From: Epiperipatus broadwayi
Taxonomy: Eukaryota; Onychophora; Udeonychophora; Euonychophora; Peripatidae
Reading direction: 5' to 3'
Length of the DNA: 64,000 bases
Assembly (NCBI GenBank): GCA_028023455.1
Contig: JAQFVV010006636.1
Coordinates: 498,001-562,000, forward strand
Both the position numbers and the translations under genes were made by a program. Below the pieces are notes generated by a model. That model was not told the DNA's origin. It worked only from the letters and a program-made list of their open reading frames with translations, and ran no database searches. Shown here in pieces: positions 49,206-60,816 of this stretch (within the stretch, counting starts at the first letter, position 1; every line of letters starts with the position of its first letter).

Positions 49206-52200
49206 AAATTCAGTGGTCTATGTATATCTACCTAATAATGTAACAACTATTTTAAAAGTTATTCACACTATTAATATGCTCACTGCTAATAACGATGCTC
49301 TCTCAATCCTCATAGGGGATTTTAATATTTCCTATGACTGCTTCACATCAAAATACTTACACCTGCTAAATTGAGGCTTTTTAAATGGAAGAGGCTTCTT
49401 CCCACCCAACGCCTTCTCTTTTTACAATAAAACTCAGCACTCTCTAATAGACCTCTTATTTTGTACCTCAGAATTACACCTCAGTCTGGAGGCCACCCTC
49501 CAGCCAGTCGCCTTCTCAGACCACCAAGCAATATTAACTTCTCTACAGTTTAGAAACTGTACCACAATCAGTCTCAACAAAACTATTAGAGTACTAACTC
49601 GTGCTGTCATGACGGAAGCCTTTTTCTCTGAAACATACATTCTGTTTCATAAGATTGATATTCTTTCTAGGCCTCCAGAAGAAGCTTGGTTTTCCTTCAT
49701 GGGAATATTACAGACCTTAATAGCACACTATACTAAGGAAGTCAAAGGACCTACCATCCTATTCAACGAATTAGAACATATCCACAATAAGATCATCAAG
49801 AACTTTGCTATAGACACTGAACCTATAGAAAATTTACTTGCCCTCAAAAATCAATATAAACATAAACAAACAACAATAGCAGAACATATAGCTATTAAGA
49901 GATCTAAGATTTTCCTGCCATCACAACACTGTTGGACGAGAGGATACCTGCGGTGGGCTTTAGGTGCAAAATCAAAACAAACCACTCCAACAATTATAAC
50001 CATCAATGGTTTTCAAACCACTGGTCTCCAAATGATTCAACATATTGAAGAACACCTCAAAGATCAACTTCAGGCTCACTACATGAATGTACACAAAGCA
50101 TCGAGAGACAGTACTAGAGCTAATACACATGGCATCACTGAGGCAGAGCTCAAAAGCTGCCTTTTAGCACTACCCATAAATGTCCACCCTGGAATGCATG
50201 CCATTCCCAAATTTGTACTAACTCACCTCAATAACTTCACAATCCCAATCATCATGAAAATGATTAACCATTTATCATCACAGAAAAGATCAATAGCCAA
50301 CCTCTATCCAATAGCGATGGTTCCATTCATTAAAAAGAACAGAGATCCAACATCCATCAACAGCTTAAGACCCATATCCATGACCCCTATCCTCATTAAA
50401 ATAATAGAGGGGGTCATAAAGGAAAAAAATACAAGACAAAATCCTAAACAAAATATCAGAATCACAATTTGCCAGAAAAGGATCATTCACACTAACTGCA
50501 ATGGGAGAGGTCAAAATATTACTGGACCATATCAGATCTAAAAAATTGTCCAAACCTATTGCAGTACAGATTGACATTACTGAAGCATTCGATTCAGTCA
50601 ACATTAATACTCTACTTGATTTACTGGATGAAGGTGAGGTTTCCACAGAAATTATCCAAATCATTGATAACCTCTTCCACAACAGACTAATACATATATC
50701 GCTCAACGGGTCATATTCCAACGGTTTCTCCCCTACCAGATCTATTCCACAGGGATCCCCACTGAGTGCCCTACTCTTTTCATGCTACATTAACCCCCTG
50801 TTAATAGCATTAGAGAGCTCCCTCCCTGGAGTATTTATACCACGCATCAAGAAATCGATGAAGACCATCGCCTATATGGACAACATTCTTATTATCCTAC
50901 CATCCCAGAAATTCCTAAAACCTCTCTACAAAATCCTTAACAATTTCTCTAAAACCTCGCAGCTTACCATAAACCCTGAAAAATCATCATCATGGCATAT
51001 TCTTAATGGAAGAAAAATCAAATCCAACTTTCTAGCCGAGCCCCAGAATTTTCTAGGATTCCCTATATATAAATCCCAATCCGCCATGTCGAAACATATA
51101 CAGAATACCATCATTGACTCAACAAATCTTCTTATGCAAATGCTCTCAAAAGTTTATTTATCCCTCCAAGGCAAGGTGGCCTTACTAAACATGAAAGTAA
51201 TGTCTAAAATAGCCTACTACCTGACCATCATATCCGTGTCAAAGACTTTCATTAATAAAATCAATAGGATATGTGCGGGTCTGTTCTGGAAGTGCCACAT
51301 AACCTCCATTAGTATTTCAAGAATGCAATATCACCACAGAAAACTCAATGGAATGTCTCTACATTCCATTCAAGCCATTAACTACCAAAAAGGCCACACA
51401 CTAATCTTCAACCTTATCCAAAAATTTGGCCAACCCCTAATATTAAGAGAGGTGATACCTACAGACACCCCCCCTCCTATCAAGGCTAGTTGGCTAGACC
51501 AACTAATTTCCCTTCTAAAACAACATAACAGCACCGCTACTGACGTATTCAAAAACAAAATTAACATATGGGATGCACACAATTTAATAAGCCCTAAACT
51601 ACCTCAAATTAAACCAAGTCTTGGCTGTTCCAATTACAGAATCACCACCTTATTCAAATTCTGGAAGTTGGAACCCAAATTCCTTGACTATCTAATAAAG
51701 GTGAACCTAAATGCAATGCATACCAATTGGTTTCTGCATTACAAAAGAGGTATAAGAAACACAGACCCCATTTGTTCAAACTGCTTAATACATGAAGAAA
51801 CATTTGAACACATTGTGCTTTCTTGCATGGGATTGGGAAGGATTAAACTCATAATATCTCAAAATAGTATTATTGATTACTATAAAATTCTAACAATCAA
51901 AGAGTGTATTAAGGAAAGAGACTTCCCCACCATTAGGATAGCAATATTTGTTACATATTCTATCTGGGTGACAAGATGTAAATTAAAGTTTAGCATTCCC
52001 TAGCCAGAAGCAAACTCTTTCTTCCTTGCTACCCTCTCAAAACTACAAAAGAAAGACAAAATGCTCTCCTCAAAGTTTCTACATGAAGAAACATGGAAAC
52101 TGCTCAAAATATCCTACCTACAAAAAGACATCAATTTTAATGATTGATAAACCATATAACAGGTAAAAGAAACACGCAAATATCTGAATAATGTATGAAC

Positions 52201-52340
52201 ATAAAAATGCCTCATCTCATTCTACACAAACTCTTGGAGAACCTATAACAATATAAACATATACATAACTATCACTGAAAACATTTGTATATACCTATTA
52301 TTAATAAATCTTAATTTTTAAAAAAAAAAATTCAGTGGTC
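49206..52340 (+). mobile_element. 5'-truncated LINE with 13-bp target site duplication
   Basis: AAATTCAGTGGTC at 49206-49218 recurs at 52328-52340 right after an A-tail (52318-52330). The insert starts inside the endonuclease domain. Its base composition is clearly less AT-rich than the flanks, consistent with a later arrival. Confidence 0.9.
49219..52146 (+). pseudogene. LINE ORF2 (endonuclease C-half, RT, C-terminus), L1/Tx1-like
   Basis: Endonuclease pieces come first: VYLPN, LIGDFN, LIDLLFCTS and SDHQAI, with a stop near 49372. RT follows from 49609: INSLRPISMTPILIKIIEG, then after a frameshift near 50430 IDITEAFDSVN (motif A), QGSPLSALLF (motif B) and AYMDNILIIL (motif C, 50873-50884). 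Motif C normally ends DD and here reads DN. The C-terminus has PICSNCLIHEETFEHIVLSC. A stop at 52003 is followed by in-frame homologous sequence to 52146. The clade is judged by feel for the motifs. This copy cannot be active. Confidence 0.85.
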
Positions 52341-52985
52341 ATTAGAAATGAAAACTTAAAATGTGTTTATAGTGCTAATAAATGCAAGATAAAATGTTTA
52401 AGTCATAGTTATTAAACATATTTTAAATATATTAAAATATGTTGTATTTATAATGGCAAACAATTTAATAAATCTTGATAAAAGAAAATAATAATAATTC
52501 TTCCTAGTATATTATTAAAAAACATATTAAAAATTTACTGATAGAAATAAATAAACAAATATCTACTTCTTAGTTAAATGTTTGTTTTTTTTTAAATGCC
52601 AGGTTCATTTTAAAATTAGTCCAGATATTACTGGGATGGAAAAATCAATAAATAATTTTGAAAAGTTTTATCTTGTAGACCTTGTTAAGCCTATAGATGA
52701 ATTTTAAGGTAAATTGTCTGCAGAAAATATGAATAAACATTAAGGTATGATTATTTTGTTGCTACACAGTTTTGAAGTATTTGATTTTGTTTCACTGTAC
52801 CAGGATCAAATATATTTAATAAAATATATGGAGGTATTACTCATAAAATATTTTGCCCATGACATCATTTTCTCTCGTCAGTCAGCTCATAATTATAAAG
52901 GAACAAACTATGATCTAAGAAAAAAAGAAAAACGTGATAAAATATTTTTTTATTATTATTACATTTACTATTACGGTATATTGTT
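52341..52985. other. No gene seen
   Basis: AT-rich. The 87-residue frame at 52747 has no motif. Confidence 0.4.
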
Positions 52986-52989
52986 TTTA

Positions 52990-55125
52990 ATGTGTTATAA
53001 AGGTATATAAATATATTTTTAATATTGTGGCATGAATCTATATATATTTATGTTAATAACATATTAATGTAAAGGTATATACAGTTATTTTTATTTTTTG
53101 TTTTACTGCTTGGTTTAAAATATGCTATTTTATCTAGTTTGTTTAGAGATAAAGAGAGATACCATCTCTAACGTTAATGAAAATAGCTTCTGATGGATAA
53201 ACAGATACAGTAATTTGTCAGAGGTATCGTGTAATGACACAATCATTTTTATATGGAATATTTTACATTTGTTAAATTTTGCCTGAATTAGCATGTCCAC
53301 TTTAAGTATAGAATGTATATTCTTCATTGCCTATGTGTTGGTTTCTTGTTATAACAAAATGTTATCATTATTTTTTTTAAATAATTAATGGTCGGTTGAC
53401 TTACAGTGTTGGTTTGTTTAATACACTATTAGTTATGTATTGTAAAATGGGATATTTATCTTTTGAACTTTTGTTGTTAGAATTATTTTTATCTTGCTAT
53501 TATATTAACAAGGATCTGTGATAATTTTATCTTGTAAGTATGTGTAACATATAGTGGCATCAAATGTTGTATCATTGATATTGTGCATGGGTAGATGGAG
53601 CACTCTCCCACTGCTTATTCCATGAGAGGATTATGTTGTCGAGACTGATAAATAGCTATTGCTTAGTTAGTACAGTTAATCCTTAGATAGGGTTATATTA
53701 ATGGCCTGTATTCTGTTTCCCTGAGATGAGACAATGTCCACACATTTTGTACCTAGAATAAAGGTATGGGAATCGGTCATATTATTATACAACTATATAA
53801 TGTTGTTTTGTAGAGCTTTCTTTATTGTCTGATCTCTCATGATGTTATGTAGTTATTTTTCCACTGTGATTGGTGAAGTTTTTAGTATTTTAGAATTATA
53901 TAGCAATGATAGGATAAAGTTAGATCGAGGGACACTTGTTCATCTATAGTGGGTCTAATTGTGAATAGTGTATGTATAATGCTGTAGTACTTTTATCAGT
54001 GTTCAAGCAAACCAACCAAAACTCACTAGTGATTGGAAAATTTCTGTATAGTGTAGCAAGAAATACACACACATGCAATGTCATTGTATTTTTAACAAGC
54101 AGTGATTTGCCAATGGATTGGTAAGACAAGTTAATAATTGGAATGATTATGTTGTGGGCATAGGCAAGGTTTTGGGTGTCATGTAAACATTTGATTCTTG
54201 ATGTTTGTCCCCACATTAACATAATAAATTTCTTTATATCAAGTGATAAAAATTATTATTTGTGCTGCATATGATAATTGCCCTTATCATATTCTGATAT
54301 AAATATAATAGCTATAGTGTGTCATGCTACTTTATAACAGTATGTTTAGATGTTAAAGTTTTCACTTATCCTAAAGATTTGAATACACTTTTATTTTGTA
54401 ACTCGAATGCTAATTTATGTTAAACATAGTTTAACCTTTCTATAGTTGATAATGATAGTGGTAATGAAGGTATCACTGTATTATAGTATTTTATATACTA
54501 TGCATGTATTTAATGGGATACACATTATTTTATAAACCTTATTTTATATAATGTCTCTGTCTTATTTCAGATAAGGTTTCCAAAAAGCTAAATATTCAAT
54601 TATTTCTGATGTTTAAAGAAAATTTGTTAACAGTGTAAATAAATCTTACTGTTTTAAAAGTTTATTTAGTTGTCTGTGGTCTTATTGCAAATCACCATAC
54701 ACATTATTATTGCTACCGCCATTAACACATCTTATTATTTTAGAGTCATCATCCATCCATCTAGTGTATTTGACTAGACATTGGTATATTATAATAATTT
54801 TGTTAAGCCCTTATATTTTAAAAGTACATCTAAGGCATCATCACTTAGTAATCAAAATATTGTTAACTTAGAGTGCATATATTATGTTCAATAATATGTT
54901 AAAAACAAAACACTTAAGTTTGTTTTTAATCTGTTCATTTAAACCATCAAATATATCATTTACCGATCTTAATCATACGGCCCACAATTATTTAATAAAA
55001 GCAAGTTATAAGTCATTGTGTTTAGTTATTAACAGTTTATTTGTATTTCTGAAGCTTAAAATTTATAATATTTATGGAGTTTATTTGGAATTGCTAAACA
55101 GTATTTGTTAATTCGATTTTTTTTT
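52990..55125 (-). repeat. Long unidentified interspersed repeat, copy B
   Basis: Reverse-complement partner of 23485-25915. The longest minus-strand frame (54222-53944) contains SIGKSLLVKNTM, matching IGKSLL-type codons in copy A. A further minus-strand frame reads DSHTFILGTKCVDIVS. Stops are frequent in both copies. Protein origin is likely; family unknown. Confidence 0.7.
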
Positions 55126-55803
55126 ATGAGCCGTTTTGTTTGCTATATTTCGGTAGTGGCATAATCTTTCTCACTGACTCAAGTATATCTTGTAAAATGA
55201 TAATATTTAAATTATTTGAACTGTATTTGGATTTGAGTTACGTTATTTTTACTGTTTTATTAAAGTCAACAAAATTTAATGTGTAAATTTCTTCTTTTGT
55301 ATGAAAACTTATAGTTTGTTTTGACTTTATGGTGAATGTTCTGGTTTTGTCAAACTTGGAATCCCTATTTTATTTTAGTTTTCCTTACTATCACTTAATA
55401 TAATATTGGTTTATAGTTTAAGATTCCATTCTCCATCATCAACATTGTTCTCCTATTTCATTTTGATCTTTCTTTTATTTCTTCATTCCCATTTGATCTT
55501 AATTCATTATCATAATTCATTCACCCTTCACTGGCTTTTATTCTATGATCGTCTTAATCATTCATTAGCTCTCTTTCTCTCATTATCTTAAACATTCATT
55601 ATTCTAACACATCTTCTTTCTCTTCTCTTCACTCTTAGGCTAGTTTCATTTTATTATTTAATTATTATTTATTTTCATTATCCATTTAGTCATCTACATC
55701 CTAATTTATTTATTATTTAAGTCATAATTTTAATTTCATATTCATTCCATAGATCTAATTATTATTTATTTATTGGTTTGCCAAATATTAAATTTATTTC
55801 ATA

Positions 55804-55997
55804 ATATTTTGTTTGTGTATTTTTTATCTTCATGAAAACTTTGTGACTTTCGTTAGATGTAGTGTTTAGGTCGATTTTAAGAAAGTAATATTTTATTTGT
55901 ATATTTTGTTTGTGTATTTTTTATCTTCATGAAAACTTTGTGACTTTCTTTAGATGTAGTGTTTAGGTCGATTTTAAGAAAGTAATATTTTATTTGT
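55804..55997. repeat. 97-bp tandem duplication
   Basis: Two adjacent copies of a unit containing GAAAACTTTGTGACTTTC and GTGTTTAGGTCGATTTTAAG differ at one or two bases. Confidence 0.92.
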
Positions 55998-56039
55998 ACA
56001 TTATTTTCAACACTTATTCTTTTATGCGTTTATTCTTCA

Positions 56040-56075
56040 TTAGTCGTATAATGAGGGTCACAATATATATATATT
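56040..56075. other. Probable LTR-type boundary
   Basis: GAGGGTCACA at 56053-56062 runs straight into (TA)n, mirroring TGTGACC starts elsewhere. The partner end was not found. Confidence 0.3.
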
Positions 56076-56277
56076 AAAACAAAATAAATGTCCGCTAATA
56101 TTAATAATACAATAACGAAACTTAAATATATTTCGTTATATATATATGAAAAAGAAAAACAAGATTTATATACGTAAAATCTGCTATCGCTTGTATTAAT
56201 GATCAATAGATGGAGCTTTACCAAGACCTCCGAAACAAGCGTATTCTGTTTACATAAATGTCAGAGTCAATATTCCA

Positions 56278-56325
56278 CCATCAGATCAGCTGATTTCAAG
56301 CTCATTTGCTCTCATCAGTGAAGGG
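56278..56325 (-). ncRNA. Type I hammerhead ribozyme
   Basis: Read on the minus strand: CTGATGA (56312-56318), stem II GAGC/GCTT with loop AAATGA (first pair G-U), GAAA (56294-56297), stem III ATCA/TGAT with a tiny GC loop, and cleavage-site C at 56284. Stem I is TGATGG (56283-56278) against CCTTCA (56324-56319), with one T-T mismatch. Every invariant core base is present. Short stem III is usual for ribozymes of Penelope-like elements and retrozymes, which may cut best as dimers. Surrounding sequence is Penelope-type terminal repeat. Expected role: self-cleavage of the element's RNA. Confidence 0.72.
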
Positions 56326-56424
56326 ATAGGAGTTAGAAACTAGACCTAAACACTAACTCCTAGCGTTTATGCAAAACGCATGCACTTTTTAGACACGTTA
56401 ATATATATATATATCAATATCAAT

Positions 56425-56965
56425 ATATATATATATCAAATAAGCTCTTAATAAGTTGTGCAGAATATACCCAACACCAGACTGGTTTCTGCAGTGGTTT
56501 CCTCATTGAGGTGCTATAATATTCAAGCATTATATTAAAAATACCAAGACAAGCCCAACACTTTATGTAATGTATAACTATTAAGTAAGAAAATCTGAAA
56601 TTTTAAGACATCTATATGTCTTCCAATCCAGTTATCTAATTTAAATAGCCATATGGGATTGAATCAAGTTCAGATACACAATATATTAATAACTTTAGCA
56701 ATATAAAATTACAATAGCCTTAATAGCAAAAAATAAAATTACAAAGAAATCAAGTCATATGTCACATGACCTAATTTAACAAGCTTGTATTACAAATCTT
56801 ATATATAGAGCTTGCAAATACCTTCTTAGCAAGCTGTTCAGAATTTCCCCAACCCCAGACTGGTTTTTACTACTGGCTTCCTCAATGAGATGCTAGGATA
56901 TTCAAGCATTAGATTAAAAATACCAGGACAAGCCTGGAACTCTAGCTAATTTAGCACCACATTCT
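56425..56965. mobile_element. Penelope-type terminal repeats, two copies
   Basis: Two copies of the 18.6-18.9 kb sequence lie in tandem. The first (56440-56730) carries AGACTGGTTTCTGCAGTGG, CATATGGGATTGAA and TCAGATACAC. The second (56815-56950) carries CCCCAGACTGGTTTTTAC and ATTAGATTAAAAATACCAGG. The hammerhead-like core is degraded in both. Confidence 0.65.
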
Positions 56966-57036
56966 GAAATAATTAATAAATATATTACAGTCAGTATAAA
57001 TTTAAAATAGTTCAAACACACCCACAATTATATATA

Positions 57037-57680
57037 TATAATGTCCGATAATTAAACAAAATTGTAATTGAAATTATAAATTTAACGGTTTACAACTTAT
57101 TATAAAGAATCCTTAAATCTACAGAAGTACTTTCGGTTAATTTCTTAACCCTGCCTCAACTGCCATTAAATTAAAAAAAAACAACAAAGAAGTAATTTTT
57201 TTGTGATTGTATGCTATCATATATAGGTGAATCAAGGTGCAGTATTGTGAAGAGATTGAGGGAGCATGAATTGTTATATAAGCATGTAAAAAGTAAAAAT
57301 AATGGTGATTTAATGTATCCTTCAGTTTTCTTTGTTCATGAAAAAACATGTAAATATAAATTTAATTCTGATTTTGAAAATGTGAAAATTCTTCATGAAG
57401 GAAGAAATCATAATAAAAGAAAAATTAAAGAGGCAATTTTTATAAATAGGAATAAAATGCATTTAAGAAATAGACAAGCTGCTAACATTAAAATATGAGA
57501 TTCATGGAATTTGAATTGATGACATTTGCTTTCACTTTGTTTTTTTTTTTTGTTTTTTTTTTTAATTTAATGGCAGTTGTGGCAGGTTTAAGGAATTAAC
57601 TGAAAGTACTTCTGCAGATTTAAGGATTGTTTATAATAGTTTGTAAACCATTAAATTTATTATTTCAATTTTATATATAT
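57037..57680 (+). mobile_element. Inverted-repeat-framed GIY-YIG unit, Penelope-like
   Basis: Arms of about 110 bp (57063-57174 and 57561-57670) are reverse complements: TTAACGGTTTACAAC against GTTTGTAAACCATTAA, and AGAAGTACTTTCGGTTAAT against ATTAACTGAAAGTACTTCT. (TA)n lies on both outer sides. Nothing but one endonuclease frame fits between. Penelope-like elements can carry terminal repeats in inverted orientation, so a 5'-truncated copy is the simplest reading. Confidence 0.75.
57196..57498 (+). pseudogene. GIY-YIG endonuclease domain of a Penelope-like element
   Basis: The open frame includes CDCMLSYIGESRCSIVKRLREH, starting upstream of the first Met at 57211. Cys-x-Cys and YIGE are the start of Penelope GIY-YIG domains, with the Arg of RLREH in place. 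PSVFFVHEKTCKYKF stands where the H-rich middle block is expected, and KRKIKEAIFINRNK carries the conserved Glu (KEAIFI). It would nick DNA for integration. No RT lies upstream, so it is a fragment, but the frame itself is intact. Confidence 0.75.
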
Positions 57681-57682
57681 AT

Positions 57683-59827
57683 TGAACCTGATTGAAATCC
57701 GGTTCAATGGTGTTGTTATTAAACAAAAAAAAAAAAGAAATTTATTAAGCTTTTAATTTAATTAAACATAGAGTTTAAATTTGCAATATTATTTAAAAAG
57801 AATGCGTGTATCCAAGTATACACGCGTTTATATGTAAAATGGATTTTTTAAAAATATTTATCGATTTATTTTAAAATAGTTTTCATATACCACCTGTTTT
57901 TAAATCCATTTGCTTTAAAAACAAGCTGGCTAGCTAATAGCATTCCTGTTGCTTTTGTTTTAATTATTGTAAACAATTTTGATAGCGGAGATTTGATTTT
58001 TATTTTGTTGTTTTCATTTCAATAAACCCTGGGTGGAATTCTTAGATAGATTGAGCAGGAGATTAATATTTGCCCTGCCTCAGGCATAGAAATTGGACAA
58101 CAAGTAAAGTGTTTCATGGGAAATGGAGCATTGTATAAATAGCCCCAAAAATTTGGAGTGTCAGTTAATTCATTGTTTGTTGATAGACAAGCTGTTTATC
58201 AAGTGAGAATTTATATCAGCACAGACATTTAATTTCTTAAAGGACATCAGCTGTGATTAAATACTTTTGCCTACAACAAAATGAAAAATTCTATACTTGT
58301 TACCACCACCCGAATGGCTTGCTAACTCCACAAAAGATGGATCCCTGACTTCCAAGTTTGCTCCAGTAATGCCTTGAACACCTAAAAAAATCCGGAACCT
58401 CTCTACATCTACCTTGCTGCCTAAAGAACCTGAAAATGAACTTAAGTAAAAGTGCGCACTCTATGTGAACTTTGTTTTACCGAAAGGTAACTATTTTCGT
58501 TTTTATTCTTCCCAGGGTAAATTAATTCTCATTAAATCTCCGCTCAAACTAATCATAATATGTATTCTTAAATCAATATAGCCTCATATTTAATATTTGC
58601 TCTAATTTCCAATATTTTGTAGTGTGTCTTGGAATCTTAGTTTTAAGATTCTAATTTGCTTTCAGTTTTGTTTATTGGAGAGTGACCAATGAGTTTTATA
58701 TTTTATGCCTCGCTTTTGTAAATGCTTTAGCAGTCTTGTATATATTTTTTTTATGCTTACCTGTAATTATTTAGTATTCAATAATTAATTTTATACTCTA
58801 TGTTTGCCCTCTTGCTAAACCTCCAAAACTCTTTCGGCTGACGACTTTATTGTCTGATTTCTGCAGGTGGAGATTTCGTTTCCAATGTCTCTAAAGGCGG
58901 AAATTAGAATTGTGTTTTTCTTTGTAATTTTATAAGTCATCAGCAGGAAGATAAAATTTATCCTTTCTTAAATTACAGGTGAGCAATACTTTCATTCTGC
59001 TAGAGTATTTAAACTTGCACTCTCCGATATATTTCTTTTTGTAGTCATTATGTGTGCTTTAAATTTATCAGAGCATGTACTCAGAATTTGTTTGTAAGTT
59101 TGTTTGTTTTTTCTTTATTTGCTGGGGCAGACGTAACTGTTTTTCTAATCATTTACTTGTCTCTTATTGGGACCATTAATTATTAATTTTAAAGTAATTT
59201 TGGCTAATCGTTTGGCTGGGATTCACCAGGTTTAATTGTTTCTTCGTTTCAATGATATTTTTCGATTGTTCTTGAGGTGCATCAATCACCATTATTTTAA
59301 ATGTAGTAATTGGTGCAGTTCATACCGATATAAGGACCTTCGAGATCGGGCCATACTTAGATCTCAGAAAGCTCATTGGCACTGGGTTCTTTGATCTATT
59401 TCAGGGGCATATGGTTTAAATATCATAAAGTGGAAACCAGTGTTTAAGTGAATCCTCTGCTGAACGAAATTTGCTTCCTCCCTTTTAAATTTGTTTATTA
59501 GAAGATCAGTCAGTCCGTCATAGCTTTGCCTTTAGTCTGTCTGGTACACGCCTGAGTTAACCCCATCTATTGTGTCATAAACTTATATTTAATAATTTAT
59601 TTTCTCATAATAAAATTTATGAAATATGTTTAAACTTAATTTGGCTGACGTTTGTCTTTGTGCTTTTGTCTCAATTGTCTAAACAATTTAAGATCTCTTG
59701 TTTCTCCCTGAGTCTAGTTGGTGCAAACCATCATCATCATCTATTCTGATCACAGTAAACAAATTTTCCAGACATGTAGTGGTCTGGTGGCGCCCTCTGT
59801 TTCAGAATAGATTGAGTATCCGGTATA
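57683..59827 (+). mobile_element. Candidate solo LTR, family 2, copy 1 (2.1 kb)
   Basis: It begins TGAACC after (TA)n, with a terminal hairpin (TTGAACC/GGTTCAA), and ends ATCCGGTATA before (TA)n. It matches 62705-64000 along the length, for example AGTGTGTCTTGGAATCTTAG and TTTATTGGAGAGTG. A TATA box TATAAATAGCCCC lies near 58136. CTGGTGGCGCCCTCTG sits near the 3' end. No coding frame. The call as LTR rests on ends, TATA box and the repeated copy. Confidence 0.6.
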
Positions 59828-59837
59828 ATATATATAT

Positions 59838-60815
59838 AAACAAAAAAAGACTTATAAATCCAATAAATAATATTATATTTCAACCAGAGGACTGGTTTTC
59901 ATCAAAAAGAAAAAAATACACAGTAAAATGGCGATAATCAAAAATTACAGATTTGGTAAAAGATTAAAAATTTAACAAAACCCCCCTGATTGGTCACAAA
60001 ATCTAACACAGAATATCTACCCAATCAATGACAAAATTCAAACAAAAAAAGCAAAAAAGAAAAAAAAAACTACATTCCCTCCTAATCAAACTTAAATTCT
60101 ATTTAAATTAAAATAAATATAAAAATAAAAAATCCAAAATTAAAAATTAAAATATACATATGTGCATACATAGAAAAATTAGACTATGCTCACATACAAA
60201 AAATAGCTGTGCTCACATTAATATTCATTAAAAACTAAAATACTTATACATTTTAATCAAAAATTATAGTTAGTGCAAAGTACAATAGTTTATAATAACT
60301 AATTATTTATCTATATACCAATTAAACACAGATATTAAACATCCATATAACCAATCTTTACATAAAAAACCTCATATAAGAAAATTTTCACATAAAAAAC
60401 TCACATATAGAAATCATTTAGGAGACCAGGTAACCCAGAGATGTAATAGTTCCAGTGTTTAAATTCAATCCATGTGGTTCTAAGGTCTTGAATTTAAAAA
60501 TAAAAAACTCTCCTTTTGTTTCCTCTCCCTTGTAGAAGAAAAACCTTCCTGAAGAATTACTACTCTTAAATCGTCAAATGAATGATTCGGTAAATTAAAG
60601 TGTTTTGAAACCGGTCTATCTTCATTCTTATGCAAAATGTCAAATCTACGATTAGTCATTCTGACATGTAAACTATTTGCTGACTCGCCTATATACTGGT
60701 TTAAACATCTACTACACTCTATCAAATATATCAAATTAGCACTTTTACATGTAACATAATTAGGAATATACCATTTAAAATTACGATTCTTAGTACTAAA
60801 GAATATATATATATA
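59838..60815 (-). pseudogene. Penelope-like element 3' fragment with GIY-YIG endonuclease
   Basis: The minus-strand frame (60830-60480) reads YVTCKSANLIYLIECSRC, NQYIGESANSLHVRM, RPVSKHFNLPNHSFDDLRV and RKQKESF. This is the Penelope GIY-YIG layout, including the CxxC insert, YIGE, the SKHFN...H block and catalytic Glu. A frameshift near 60500 separates it from FKFKTLEPHGLN, the usual C-terminal signature. The region downstream to 59838 is noncoding and contains a hammerhead-like motif. RT is absent; the upstream end meets (TA)n at 60802-60816. Confidence 0.85.
59862..59912 (-). ncRNA. Hammerhead-like motif in the Penelope 3' region
   Basis: On the minus strand TTGATGA (C3 replaced by T), a 4-bp stem II (AACC/GGTT), GAAA, and a possible 3-bp stem III ATA/TAT can be drawn, but stem I is poor. 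It looks like a decayed ribozyme at the expected place downstream of the endonuclease. Confidence 0.3.
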
Positions 60816-60816
60816 T

